The notes beneath the pieces were generated by a model. The model had not been told where the DNA came from, ran no database searches, and saw only the letters and a program-made list of their open reading frames with translations. A stretch of 64,000 nt of DNA, from NCBI RefSeq assembly GCF_900148495.1, contig NZ_FTRU01000006.1:62001-126000 (forward strand), given 5' to 3'. A program made the position numbers and the translations under genes. Below are positions 40,617 through 49,463 of this stretch, piece by piece. How positions within the stretch are numbered: the first letter of the stretch is position 1; the number at the start of each line of letters is the position of its first letter. The DNA is from Negativibacillus massiliensis (lineage in GTDB: Bacteria > Bacillota > Clostridia > Oscillospirales > Ruminococcaceae).

Positions 40617-41513
40617 ATGAAAAAAAGTTTGCTTTTGGTATCACTGTCTCTTTCTCTACTGATTGCCCTCTCCGGATGCAACAAAGACGTCAAAGTTTCT
40701 GAAATTGATGTGGAAAACAAACCCGTTTCCCGCTCGATTGCTGCCGAACCAACTGCCGAAGAAGATACTCCTATGTCATCTTCTACAGAAGAAAACACCC
40801 ATCAGCCACAATCCCAGCCTTCTGCAGATGCCCCTGTTGGAATGCGCAAATTTTTAAACTATAACGGTTTCCGCTACGCTTTTGTGGAAGACGGAAAAAG
40901 CTTTGATTTTTCCTCCCTTACCCTCGGTGACGAGCTTGGCACACTGGAATATGATATTGTTGCCGGAATGGCAAGCGGACAAAGTGTCAGTGATAAGGAA
41001 TTTTCTGCTTCCTTTGCTGTAGGTGGCAAACTGTATGCTCACCCTGATTATGACCCGGCATTTCGCCTGATTGTAAAGCTGGACGATCAGTCTTATCTTG
41101 CCGAGCTGGTCGGCAAAACTGACAACACAACGATTGAACCTGATTATTTCTTTGAGCATTCCAAACTCAGTACCACTGCAACTGGCTGCGATATCCTCAA
41201 TCATATCGGAAATACAACTTTTTCCTCTCTGGACAGTGAGGATGCAAAAGCAATGCTGGAAATTATCTCAACAAGTACAGCGGCTGAACTTGCTTCCTCC
41301 GATTATGAACAGATCGCATCCGCACAGTCGGAAGGAAAATCTTATCAGCTGCATGTTACCCTGCCAGACAACACCTATTACTCGATGTACCTTTTGCCGG
41401 AACTTGGGCTTATCAGCATTGGTGATGACTACTACTGTCTGCCTGACAGTTTTTCTCAAAACTATAGCGAGCTTTTTTCCAGTCTTCCAACTCAAACCCC
41501 TCCGTTAAACTAA
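40617..41513 (+). CDS. Lipoprotein of unknown function
   Basis: A 298-residue protein with a lipoprotein signal (lipobox Cys21, LSGC), a Pro/Ser/Glu-rich linker (about 30-80), and a globular region with no family I can name. It starts six bases after the nitrilase-GNAT stop, at an ATG behind AAGGGAG, so the two are probably co-transcribed. The region DQSYLAELVGKTDN followed by a Thr/Ser-rich segment looks like a beta-rich extracellular domain. Confidence 0.8.
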   Translation: MKKSLLLVSLSLSLLIALSGCNKDVKVSEIDVENKPVSRSIAAEPTAEEDTPMSSSTEENTHQPQSQPSADAPVGMRKFLNYNGFRYAFVEDGKSFDFSSLTLGDELGTLEYDIVAGMASGQSVSDKEFSASFAVGGKLYAHPDYDPAFRLIVKLDDQSYLAELVGKTDNTTIEPDYFFEHSKLSTTATGCDILNHIGNTTFSSLDSEDAKAMLEIISTSTAAELASSDYEQIASAQSEGKSYQLHVTLPDNTYYSMYLLPELGLISIGDDYYCLPDSFSQNYSELFSSLPTQTPPLN

Positions 41514-41525
41514 TAAACCAAAAAT

Positions 41526-41555
41526 AAAAAAAGGAGCCAAATGGCTCCTTTTTTT
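41526..41555. terminator. Bidirectional terminator
   Basis: AAAAAAAGGAGCCA / TGGCTCCTTTTTTT between convergent genes. Confidence 0.92.
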
Positions 41556-41558
41556 ATT

Positions 41559-42938
41559 TTAGCGATACCATATCTTTTGTCCTTGAGAATCCACAGTGAT
41601 AACCGAGATATTCTCCCGATCAAGCTGCTCTTTTTCCAGTGAAGCGGCGTATCCATCCTCTTCTTTTAAGAGATCATACACCGTATCCCCGCACAAGAGA
41701 TAAGCATACTCTGTCTCCTGTGGCAACTGGACCGAAACTGTGGCAAGTGTCTGTCCTTCCTCTATATCCGGAGAAATAACAGATAAATCCTCTTGCTGTT
41801 CGGCACTTAATTCATCCAGCTTTGGATTGAGTGAAAAGTTCTTCAGGTTTTCCTCATTAAAGTAGGTAGGGTTGATGGTATATTCTGCTGCTTCCACTAC
41901 AACACATTCTGGCTGGAAAATATTAAAATAGTAAGCAAAGTTTAAAACATTCTCATAATTGTGGACATGGATATATTCTCCCAATCCGGTCTGCAAAAAC
42001 TTAAATCCCATTTCATTAAGGTAGCTTCCCTGAAAGACCAGTGTTTTTGGAACTCCAGCTTCCTTATTTTCAGGATTTACATAGTATCCAAAGCCCCGGT
42101 GCTGGGAATTTCTTTTTACTTCCGATTCGTACTCCTCTGTCTTTACTTCCAGCGGACAGGTTCTTCCGAAAATCGGCTCATACTCATGGATCGGGAACTG
42201 AGAGGATGGCAGCGTTTCGTTGAGCTTTTCCTCTACCACAAAGTCGCTCAATTCATTCGGCGTAATCTGCGGGAAATTTTTGGACAGCTCTTCCAAAACG
42301 TTATTGATTCCATAAAATGCACCCAAGTCGTTCCAATGACCGGCATTGTACATCTTATTGAATACCTGTTCTCCCTCTTCCCTTTTATCCTTCATCAGCT
42401 GGGTATTGTCGATATAATGTACCCCGCGTTTCTCAAGCTCCTGTTCAAACTGCTGCACCCAGCTGTTGTCATAATTGATTCCTTCATGGAGCTCATCGGT
42501 ATAAACCGCTGCTTTTTCGGGGTCAAACACAAACAGAAACGGTACATCCCGCTGCTCACAGTAGTTCTGAATCTCCGCAAGCATATCCGCAAACGCAATG
42601 TGATAATCAGTAAGCTTAATATTTGCCTTCTGCTTGGAAAAAACATAACCGTCTTTGCCGTATTCATACAGCGGGTGAATCATCTTGTGAAACAGTTTAT
42701 CATTCAAGACGGTGTAATTTAAAATCATTTCATCACGAAAACCGATTCTATCCTGAACGTAGCTTTCCAGCTGAGAGGTAAGGTCTGCCCCAGGCGTACG
42801 ATTTTCTCCAAACGGATTGTTGGTGAGCTGTCGGTTGTCGATCTCGGACACCACATTTTCTTCCCAGTTAAAAAAGGCGATCGGCAAAAGAAGCAGGACA
42901 AAGAAGAGTGTGATAAATACTATCTGTAATTTTTTCAT
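41559..42938 (-). CDS. DHHW family / AlgX-like acetyltransferase-associated protein
   Basis: A 459-residue protein with an N-terminal signal anchor (about 5-24) and an extracellular SGNH/AlgX-type domain. Conserved elements include YVQDRIGFRDEMI near 66-80, FVFDPEKAAVY and the NAGHWNDLGAF motif of DHHW proteins. It probably acts with the MBOAT protein encoded 13 bases upstream to O-acetylate a cell-surface polymer. The polymer is unknown. Confidence 0.87.
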   Translation of the reverse strand: MKKLQIVFITLFFVLLLLPIAFFNWEENVVSEIDNRQLTNNPFGENRTPGADLTSQLESYVQDRIGFRDEMILNYTVLNDKLFHKMIHPLYEYGKDGYVFSKQKANIKLTDYHIAFADMLAEIQNYCEQRDVPFLFVFDPEKAAVYTDELHEGINYDNSWVQQFEQELEKRGVHYIDNTQLMKDKREEGEQVFNKMYNAGHWNDLGAFYGINNVLEELSKNFPQITPNELSDFVVEEKLNETLPSSQFPIHEYEPIFGRTCPLEVKTEEYESEVKRNSQHRGFGYYVNPENKEAGVPKTLVFQGSYLNEMGFKFLQTGLGEYIHVHNYENVLNFAYYFNIFQPECVVVEAAEYTINPTYFNEENLKNFSLNPKLDELSAEQQEDLSVISPDIEEGQTLATVSVQLPQETEYAYLLCGDTVYDLLKEEDGYAASLEKEQLDRENISVITVDSQGQKIWYR

Positions 42939-42951
42939 ATCTTTATCCTCC

Positions 42952-44406
42952 TTAATACTGGAAGTAAATAAAGGGACTGTAGGTAGAGTTAATCATGAAC
43001 ATCACCGCAAGTACACCAAGACCCAGCAGCAGAACCTGCGAGATACAAAATACTGCCTTGTTTTTTGAAATCCTGTTCCAGCAATTCTGCACCGGAGAAA
43101 GTCCCGGCAAAATTGCTCCCACCGTACCAACTATCATCAGGAAAACCATGCGCAAGTCAAAATAATACTGCCAGGTAAAGTTGACAGTATCAAAATGGAC
43201 AACACCAAACAAAATCTGGAAATACTGTCCGATTTCGCTCATGCTGCTTAAACGGAATACCTGCCAGCTGAGCAGCACGATTGACATGGTCACCGCCCAT
43301 TTGATCACTGCCGGTGTCTTTTGATACCAAGTCTTATTCTTGCTCATTCGTTCCAGCACAGAGAACACACCGTTAATTACACCCCAAAGTATATAATTCC
43401 AGCCTGCTCCATGCCAAATACCGGTAACCAGAAAAACGATGAACAGATTGACAAACGTTCTGTTTTTTCCTTTTCGGTTTCCTCCCAGCGGGATATAGAT
43501 GTATTCGCGAAACCAGGTTCCCAGCGAAATGTGCCACCGACGCCAGAATTCTCCAATAGACTGTGAGAGATAAGGAAAGCAGAAATTTTCCTTTAAGCGG
43601 ATGCCAAACAGCGCCGAAAGTCCCAGCGCAATATCCGAGTATCCGGAAAAATCATAGTAGATTTGCAGCATGTATAAAAACGCCATCCCCCATGCTGTGA
43701 TGATATCAATGCCGCCGGACATATTGCCGCTGATCTGGGAAATAAGCAACCCAAACACATCGGCAAGGATGACCTTTTTGGCAAAACCCAGAATCATCCG
43801 GTTTAATCCCCACAAAAAATTCTCGGTGTCAAGCTTTCTGTCTGCCCAGCAGATCTGCACCGAAAAATCCTTCCACAGAGCAATCGGTCCGGAAATCACC
43901 TTTGGAAAAAAGCTCAGATACAGTGCTGCATCCAGTAAGTTTCCTGCCTTGGCATCCTGGCGGTAGATGTCCACAAAATAGGAGATCGCCGAAAAGGTGA
44001 TAAAGGATACTCCCAAAGGTGCCGCAATGCTTTTAACCGATAGAGAGAAGGAAAAAATCTGATTTATGGTTGTAACCAAAAATCCGGTATATTTAAAGTA
44101 AATCAGGGCTAGTGTTACCACAAGGACGCTGCACAGCACTGCAAGCAGTCTGGCCGGCGTTTTCTGAGGAACTTTTTCGATGAGTTTTCCCAGCAGGAAA
44201 ACCAGAAAAATCATGCCGACCATCCAGAAAATGCCATCAAACGATGCCCAGCCATAAAAAATCAGCCCAATTCCGACCAAAAACAGATCGGACAGACGAA
44301 GTTTCTTAAAAACAGAACCGACCTTTTCCACTGCATGTGCCAGAAAAAATCCAAGCAGACAAATCGGAAAAAATACAAACAAAAAAATAGAGCTGGTAAA
44401 AGCCAT
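42952..44406 (-). CDS. MBOAT family O-acyltransferase (AlgI/DltB-like)
   Basis: A 484-residue polytopic protein with about eleven membrane spans. The family Trp-His region is FWRRWHISLGTWFREYIYIPLGGNR and the catalytic His lies in GIWHGAGWNYILWG. It moves acetyl groups across the membrane for a partner enzyme, here the DHHW protein. The ATG at 44406 follows AAAGGAG; a longer frame to 44427 includes that site. Promoter TTGACG-17-TATGAT at 44447-44475. Confidence 0.93.
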   Translation of the reverse strand: MAFTSSIFLFVFFPICLLGFFLAHAVEKVGSVFKKLRLSDLFLVGIGLIFYGWASFDGIFWMVGMIFLVFLLGKLIEKVPQKTPARLLAVLCSVLVVTLALIYFKYTGFLVTTINQIFSFSLSVKSIAAPLGVSFITFSAISYFVDIYRQDAKAGNLLDAALYLSFFPKVISGPIALWKDFSVQICWADRKLDTENFLWGLNRMILGFAKKVILADVFGLLISQISGNMSGGIDIITAWGMAFLYMLQIYYDFSGYSDIALGLSALFGIRLKENFCFPYLSQSIGEFWRRWHISLGTWFREYIYIPLGGNRKGKNRTFVNLFIVFLVTGIWHGAGWNYILWGVINGVFSVLERMSKNKTWYQKTPAVIKWAVTMSIVLLSWQVFRLSSMSEIGQYFQILFGVVHFDTVNFTWQYYFDLRMVFLMIVGTVGAILPGLSPVQNCWNRISKNKAVFCISQVLLLGLGVLAVMFMINSTYSPFIYFQY

Positions 44407-44446
44407 CTCTTTTTTTCTCCTTTCCATTTACAGATTGAACCTTTTT

Positions 44447-44475
44447 ATCATACTATTTTTACTTTGTCCCGTCAA
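44447..44475 (-). promoter_or_regulatory. Promoter of the MBOAT/DHHW operon
   Basis: TTGACG (44470-44475), 17-base spacer, TATGAT (44447-44452) on the minus strand. Confidence 0.7.
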
Positions 44476-44536
44476 TTTTTTTGACAAATTCTCCTGTTTT
44501 CTTACTGCACTTTCTTAAAATCCTGCCAAAATCCTC

Positions 44537-44565
44537 TCGACATTCCCTGTAAATTCTTCTATAAT
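44537..44565 (+). promoter_or_regulatory. Promoter of the chromate transporter genes
   Basis: TCGACA (44537-44542), 17-base spacer, TATAAT (44560-44565). Confidence 0.65.
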
Positions 44566-44599
44566 GGCAGATAGAATTGTATGAGGAGATGAGGATTGA

Positions 44600-45172
44600 T
44601 TGAAAAAAGATCTCGCTTTTTACCGAAAACTGTTTACCTCCACCTTCTATCTCAGTGCCTTTACCTTTGGCGGAGGGTATGTCATCATCCCATTGATGCG
44701 AAAAAAGTTTGTGGAGCAGTTTCACTGGATTGAAGAGGAGGAAATGCTTGACCTCACTGCGATTGCTCAGTCTGCCCCAGGTGCCATTGCTGTTAACGCT
44801 TCCATCCTGATCGGGTATCGGCTCGCCGGCTTTGTAGGAGCAATGGTCACCGTTGCCGGAACTGTTTTGCCTCCGCTGATTATTCTGTCTGTCATCTCCC
44901 TTGCCTATACTGCCTTTCAGAACAGCCTGATTGTAGCTTTGGTCCTGCGCGGCATGCAGGCAGGTGTTGCTGCTGTCATCGCGGATGTAGTTATCAGCAT
45001 GGGATGGGATATTTTAAAGAAGAAAAAGATTCTTCCTATTTTTATTATGTTTGCTTCCTTTCTGGCATCCGTTGTATTTGACGTCAACGTTATCCTGATT
45101 ATTTTAGTTTGTGCGGTAATCGGACTGCTTGCAACCCTGCACGATGAACGCAACGGAAAGGCAGGTGCCTAA
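44600..45172 (+). CDS. Chromate transporter, first half-size subunit
   Basis: A 190-residue membrane protein of the short-chain CHR family. The N-terminal FTFGGGYVIIPLM and AQSAPGAIAVNASILIGYR motifs are diagnostic. Half-size CHR proteins work in pairs of opposite topology, and the partner starts three bases after this stop. They may transport chromate, sulfate or another oxyanion. The start is TTG 44600 behind GAGG. Confidence 0.9.
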   Translation: MKKDLAFYRKLFTSTFYLSAFTFGGGYVIIPLMRKKFVEQFHWIEEEEMLDLTAIAQSAPGAIAVNASILIGYRLAGFVGAMVTVAGTVLPPLIILSVISLAYTAFQNSLIVALVLRGMQAGVAAVIADVVISMGWDILKKKKILPIFIMFASFLASVVFDVNVILIILVCAVIGLLATLHDERNGKAGA

Positions 45173-45175
45173 GAC

Positions 45176-45757
45176 ATGATTTATCTCAAATTATTCTGGA
45201 GCTTTTTCCAGATCGGTCTGTTCAGTGTCGGCGGCGGTTATGCTGCCATGCCGCTCATCCAGCATCAGGTGGTAGAACTAAACAACTGGCTTACCATGCA
45301 GGAGTTTGTAGACATCATCACCATCTCCCAGATGACTCCTGGTCCGATTGCGATCAACTCTGCCACCTTCGTTGGCATCCAGATTGCCGGACTGCCTGGT
45401 GCAATTGTTGCAACACTGGGATGTGTCTTTCCTTCCTGTGTCATCGTTCTGACCCTCGCCTGGGTATATTTTCGCTATCGCAATCTTTCGGTGGTTCAGG
45501 GTGTTCTGGGCGGACTTCGCCCGGCGGTCGTTGCAATGATCGCCTCTGCCGGATTATCCATCCTGATTTTGTGTCTGTGGGACAGCGGCAACATTTCGCT
45601 GAGCCTTTCCTCCATCGACTGGATCGGTGCCTTTTTGTTTGTCTGTGCACTGTTTGCCTTGAGAAAATGGAAACTCAACCCCATCTATGTCATGTTGGGT
45701 GCTGGTGTACTGGGACTTATTTTATACCTGCTTTCTGGTGTAAGGTATGCCGGATAA
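45176..45757 (+). CDS. Chromate transporter, second half-size subunit
   Basis: A 193-residue CHR-family partner with IGLFSVGGGYAAMPLI and ISQMTPGPIAINSATFVG motifs. It is translationally close to the first subunit and shares its transcript. A strong terminator follows at 45776-45812. Confidence 0.9.
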   Translation: MIYLKLFWSFFQIGLFSVGGGYAAMPLIQHQVVELNNWLTMQEFVDIITISQMTPGPIAINSATFVGIQIAGLPGAIVATLGCVFPSCVIVLTLAWVYFRYRNLSVVQGVLGGLRPAVVAMIASAGLSILILCLWDSGNISLSLSSIDWIGAFLFVCALFALRKWKLNPIYVMLGAGVLGLILYLLSGVRYAG

Positions 45758-45775
45758 AACATCATAACATCATGC

Positions 45776-45812
45776 AAAAACGCGGTGCCCAAAATTTGGG
45801 CACCGCGTTTTT
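45776..45812. terminator. Bidirectional terminator
   Basis: An extended perfect palindrome AAAAACGCGGTGCCC / GGGCACCGCGTTTTT, between convergent genes. Confidence 0.93.
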
Positions 45813-46475
45813 CTATTCGATCACACTTATTTCAATATCTTTTGCACTGCAATAACATTCCAGTGCTCTCTTTGCATCACAGAGCACCTCATCCAGATCT
45901 GCCCTGCCGCCAAATCCATAAACACACAGCAAAATCTTTTTGGTGCGTTCGGTAATCATGGCGCGGGTGTTGTCGCTGTTTGGATTTCCAAAATATCCGA
46001 GCTCATCCTGCAAAACTGGCAGGAATTCGATGTTGACCGCTTCCTTGCCGATTCCCTGATAGTGAATCCCTTCACCGGTCACTGTCCAGCAGATTTCTCC
46101 CTGCAAACAGTCAAGGTCATAAGTTCCCAACGAATATCCGGTCTTGACCGAAATCAGGTTGTTGACTTCCACCACATTGTTGATGTGATACAGTCCCTTT
46201 CCCTGCAGGATTCGACGATTCATCGCTTCGGCAGAATTGCGGTAACGTTTCACGTCCTTGCCCAGCGCCTTACAGCAGGCTCTGGTCTGTGCAATGTGTT
46301 CCCGCGATTTGATATCTTCAATCTGCATGGAAGAGATAAGCTGCTGGGATACTTCTTCTATTTCATCAAGCAGCTCCTTTGGACTGTCCGTCACCTCTAC
46401 ACTGCACTGGATACATCCCAGAACTGTCTGATTCCATTTTTCTTTGAGCTTGCGGTCAATCTGAATGTTTTGCAT
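45813..46475 (-). CDS. Free-standing B3/B4 tRNA-synthetase-like domain protein
   Basis: A 220-residue protein resembling the B3/B4 domain of phenylalanyl-tRNA synthetase beta subunit, the fold that edits mischarged Tyr-tRNA. Elements include AEAMNRRILQGKGLYHINNVVEVNNLIS and YGFGGR near the end. It is expected to act in translation quality control or to modify an amino acid; the substrate is unknown. It ends the methionine-importer operon, 33 bases after metQ. The ATG at 46475 (behind AAAGGAAG) is preferred over a start at 46502. Confidence 0.82.
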   Translation of the reverse strand: MQNIQIDRKLKEKWNQTVLGCIQCSVEVTDSPKELLDEIEEVSQQLISSMQIEDIKSREHIAQTRACCKALGKDVKRYRNSAEAMNRRILQGKGLYHINNVVEVNNLISVKTGYSLGTYDLDCLQGEICWTVTGEGIHYQGIGKEAVNIEFLPVLQDELGYFGNPNSDNTRAMITERTKKILLCVYGFGGRADLDEVLCDAKRALECYCSAKDIEISVIE

Positions 46476-46508
46476 AAACAGATGCTTCCTTTCTGTCGGC
46501 ACCTTTCC

Positions 46509-47339
46509 TTAAAAAACTGGGATTACAGTAGAACCGAAGGTTTCCTCGATATATGCCTTAACCTCATCGGACTGGAGCGCTTCGACCAGAGCCTTGATAT
46601 CCTCTCTGTTTTCGTCGCCTTCCCGAACTGCCACGATATTGGCATACTGTTTTGCAGCTTCCGAATCCTTATCCTCTGTTACAAGAACCTGATCTGCAAT
46701 CTCTGCCGCTACCGCATAGTTTCCGTTGATAACTGCAAAATCGACATCGGCAAGTGCTCTTGGCAGCTGAGCTGCTTCCATCTCAACAATCTCAACATTT
46801 TTCGGATTGGAGGTAATGTCCTGCTTGGTCGCTTCCAGACCTGCCTGCTCATCTACCTCGATGATGCCCTGTGCCTGAAGCAGCCAGAGTGCTCTTGCTT
46901 CGTTGGTAGTGTCGTTTGGAACTGCAATCTGTGCGCCTTCCGGTAAATCTGCAAGGTCTGCGGTTTTTCCGCCGTAGATTCCCAGCGGCTCAAAGTGGAT
47001 TGCTGCCGCAGAAACCAGTTTAGTTCCGTTTTTCTCATTAAAGTCGGTGAGATACGGCTGATGCTGGAAAAAGTTTGCGTCCAGCTCCCCATCCTCTAAA
47101 GCAGTGTTTGGCATGATATAATCGGTAAATTCCTTGATTTCCAGCTGATAACCTTTCTGTGCAAGCTGTTCGCTCACTGCCTCCAGAATCTGTGCATGTG
47201 GAGAAGGTGATGCTCCCACTACAATAGAGCCTTCCTTAACAGGACCCTGTTTTTGAGCACCGCAGCCGGTCAGACCAACTGCCAGAGAGAGTGCAATCGA
47301 ACAAGCCAGGAAAGATACCACAAATTTTCTTAATTTCAT
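46509..47339 (-). CDS. metQ: Methionine-binding lipoprotein MetQ
   Basis: A 276-residue NlpA/MetQ lipoprotein with lipobox Cys26 (LTGC). The mature protein has the family pattern VVGASPSPHAQILE, DGELDANFFQHQPYL and AVINGNYA. It captures L- or D-methionine for MetI/MetN encoded upstream in the operon. Transcription is controlled by a T-box leader whose specifier codon appears to be ATG. Confidence 0.94.
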   Translation of the reverse strand: MKLRKFVVSFLACSIALSLAVGLTGCGAQKQGPVKEGSIVVGASPSPHAQILEAVSEQLAQKGYQLEIKEFTDYIMPNTALEDGELDANFFQHQPYLTDFNEKNGTKLVSAAAIHFEPLGIYGGKTADLADLPEGAQIAVPNDTTNEARALWLLQAQGIIEVDEQAGLEATKQDITSNPKNVEIVEMEAAQLPRALADVDFAVINGNYAVAAEIADQVLVTEDKDSEAAKQYANIVAVREGDENREDIKALVEALQSDEVKAYIEETFGSTVIPVF

Positions 47340-47414
47340 TATAAAAACCTCTTTTCATCATACTCTTTTTTTATTTTCTTGTCTATCTTTTGTTTCTGTT
47401 AAATCTTTTTGCAA

Positions 47415-48071
47415 TTAACGGAGGCGTTTGTCAATTCTGCGTGCAGTTTTATTAAATGCAAACTGAATGACTGCAACGATCACGATGATTAAAACCAAAG
47501 TGACATTCATCATCGCCACATCATAGCGGTGCATGCCATAGCGGATTGCAATGTCACCTAAACCGCCGGCTCCCACCGCGCCCGCCATTGCCGAGTAACC
47601 GATCAGCGTAATGGTTGTAATCGACATTCCCCGAAGCAGGGAAGGAACCGATTCCGGCAGCAATACTTTGGTGATAATCTCCCAGCCGGTTGCGCCCATC
47701 GTTTTGGCTGCTTCCACAACTCCATGGTCGACCTCTTCCAGTGAGGTTTCCACCATTCGTGCCACAAACGGTGTTGCCGCGATGACCAGCGGAACAATCG
47801 CTGCAGTAGGTCCGATGACCTTTCCCACAATCGCTCTGGTCACCGGAATCAGCTCCACAATCAGGATGATAAATGGGATGGAGCGCCCGATATCAATGAT
47901 CCAGCCCAAAACGGTGTGCAGTTTTTTGCGGGGAGCAATTCCATGTGCAGAAGTTGAAACAAACAGCACACCCAGCGGCAGCCCCAGCAGATAAGAAAAC
48001 ACAACCGAGGCAATGGTCATATATAACGTTTCCCACATTCCCTGTAAAAGCATCGCAATATTTTCTGTCAT
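47415..48071 (-). CDS. metI: Methionine ABC transporter permease MetI
   Basis: A 218-residue permease with five membrane spans. The coupling loop VEAAKTMGATGWEIITKVLLPES contacts the MetN ATPase. Length and sequence match MetI. It lies 17 bases after metN and 75 before metQ. Confidence 0.94.
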   Translation of the reverse strand: MTENIAMLLQGMWETLYMTIASVVFSYLLGLPLGVLFVSTSAHGIAPRKKLHTVLGWIIDIGRSIPFIILIVELIPVTRAIVGKVIGPTAAIVPLVIAATPFVARMVETSLEEVDHGVVEAAKTMGATGWEIITKVLLPESVPSLLRGMSITTITLIGYSAMAGAVGAGGLGDIAIRYGMHRYDVAMMNVTLVLIIVIVAVIQFAFNKTARRIDKRLR

Positions 48072-48088
48072 GACCTTTCTGCCTCCCT

Positions 48089-48823
48089 TTAAAAATCATT
48101 GTCCAAAAGCTGTTTTGCAGCCTGTGACTGAGGCGCTGCAAATACCTCTTTGGTTAGTCCGCTTTCCGCAATCTCACCGGCGTCGATTACCGCAACCTTG
48201 TTGCAGATGCTTCTGACCACGCCGATTTCATGAGTGATAATCACAATGGTCACACCTAATGTGTGGTTAATCTCCCGCAGCAGCTTTAAAATCGAGCGGG
48301 TGGTCAGCGGGTCGAGCGCACTGGTCGGTTCATCACACAGCAAAACCTTTGGATTACTTGCCAGCGCCCTTGCAATTGCAACTCGCTGGCGCTGCCCGCC
48401 TGAAAGCTGAGAGGGATACTCCTCCGCTTTGTCCGAAAGTCCCACCAGACTAAGCAGCTCATCCACCCGTTTTGCAATCTGGTCTTTTGGCATTTTGATA
48501 AGCTCCAGCGGAAACGCAATGTTTTGGCGGATGCTGCGCTGCATCAGAAGGTTATACCCCTGAAAAACAACACCAAGACTCTTTTTTAGGTCAAGAAGTT
48601 CTTTGCCTTTCAGCGAAAAGATGTCCCTGCCGTCGATCTCAATGCTGCCGCTGCTTGGTGTTTCCAGCATGGCAATACAGCGAAGCAATGTGCTTTTACC
48701 CGCACCGCTCATTCCGATCACTCCACAGACATCTCCAGCTTCAATCGAGAGATTCACATTTTTGAGTGCATCCACGTTGCAGCTTTTATCAAATGTCTTG
48801 GATAGATTTTTAATTCTTATCAT
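48089..48823 (-). CDS. metN: Methionine ABC transporter ATP-binding protein MetN, without NIL domain
   Basis: A 244-residue ATPase. Walker A GMSGAGKS is at 37-44, then the Q-loop FQGYNLL, signature LSGGQRQR, Walker B VLLCDEPTSALDP, and a switch His in ITHEI. Typical MetN proteins are about 340 residues and end in a NIL/ACT methionine-sensing domain; this one stops just after the ATPase core. The ATG at 48823 is chosen because GAGGTG precedes it. It is the first gene after the T-box leader. Confidence 0.92.
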   Translation of the reverse strand: MIRIKNLSKTFDKSCNVDALKNVNLSIEAGDVCGVIGMSGAGKSTLLRCIAMLETPSSGSIEIDGRDIFSLKGKELLDLKKSLGVVFQGYNLLMQRSIRQNIAFPLELIKMPKDQIAKRVDELLSLVGLSDKAEEYPSQLSGGQRQRVAIARALASNPKVLLCDEPTSALDPLTTRSILKLLREINHTLGVTIVIITHEIGVVRSICNKVAVIDAGEIAESGLTKEVFAAPQSQAAKQLLDNDF

Positions 48824-48867
48824 TCCTGTCACCTCATGCTTTGCTCCGAGTTGAGGTTTTTAATACA

Positions 48868-49125
48868 AACAAAAAAGCTCTCATCCCCGGAAAATCTTCC
48901 GAGGACGAGAGCTTATAACAGCTTCGTGGTACCACCTCAGTTTGCCCATTCCTTACGGAATAAGCCTCATCAGGCACGGCAGAATAAAATCTGATTATGC
49001 CTTATCGCTGTAACGGGCGAAACCGTCGCAACCTAAATGGGAAATCCCAACTCAGCGCGCAACTCCGAGACCATCTTCAGTAAACAAATTACCTCATCCC
49101 TTCTCAGCTACCGGGATTCTCTGGA
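48868..49125 (-). promoter_or_regulatory. T-box riboswitch, methionine specifier
   Basis: The leader of metN on the minus strand carries the T-box sequence TGGTACCACG (48925-48934) followed by a terminator stem (48871-48914, T-run). The Stem I base pairs GAGA with TCTC, and the codon next to it, ATG at 49072-49074, is followed by G, the usual specifier layout. It should read uncharged tRNA-Met and allow transcription when methionine is short, fitting the metNIQ genes. The extent of Stem I is estimated. Confidence 0.88.
48871..48914 (-). terminator. T-box terminator hairpin
   Basis: The AAGCTCTC / GAGAGCTT outer stem with GGACGAG/CTCATCC-type inner pairing and TTTTTT on the minus strand. It competes with the antiterminator that uses the T-box sequence. 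Confidence 0.85.
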
Positions 49126-49181
49126 AAGGTTTCATTTACCTACTCTTCTCTTCAACGTCTTTTTTTCTGATATTGAACCCT

Positions 49182-49210
49182 ATTATAATCGCTTTAGCAC
49201 GTTAAGTCAA
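49182..49210 (-). promoter_or_regulatory. Promoter of the metNIQ operon
   Basis: TTGACT (49205-49210), 17-base spacer, TATAAT (49182-49187). Between this site and the pyrE promoter (49211-49372) the sequence is AT-rich with nothing recognised. Confidence 0.9.
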
Positions 49211-49372
49211 GGAGAATAATTCAGAATATTTTGAATGATTTTTGTTTATATTTCATAATTTTTTAGAAAATTCCATCAAAATCCATCCAAAATTCTTTGT
49301 TTTTCTCATTCTTTCTTATTTAAAAAATCAGAATCTTTTCGCAAAAACTTTCCTGTTTTTTATGAGAAACAG

Positions 49373-49401
49373 TTGAGGACTACCCTAAGCTGTGGTAAAC
49401 T
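49373..49401 (+). promoter_or_regulatory. pyrE promoter with extended -10
   Basis: TTGAGG (49373-49378), 17-base spacer, TAAACT (49396-49401) preceded by TGG. A small CCGGT/ACCGG hairpin follows in the leader near 49414-49430. Confidence 0.7.
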
Positions 49402-49463
49402 AGAGAAGAAGAAACCGGTTTTAACTACCGGCTCAAAACGATTTATGTAAAGGATGTTGCATC

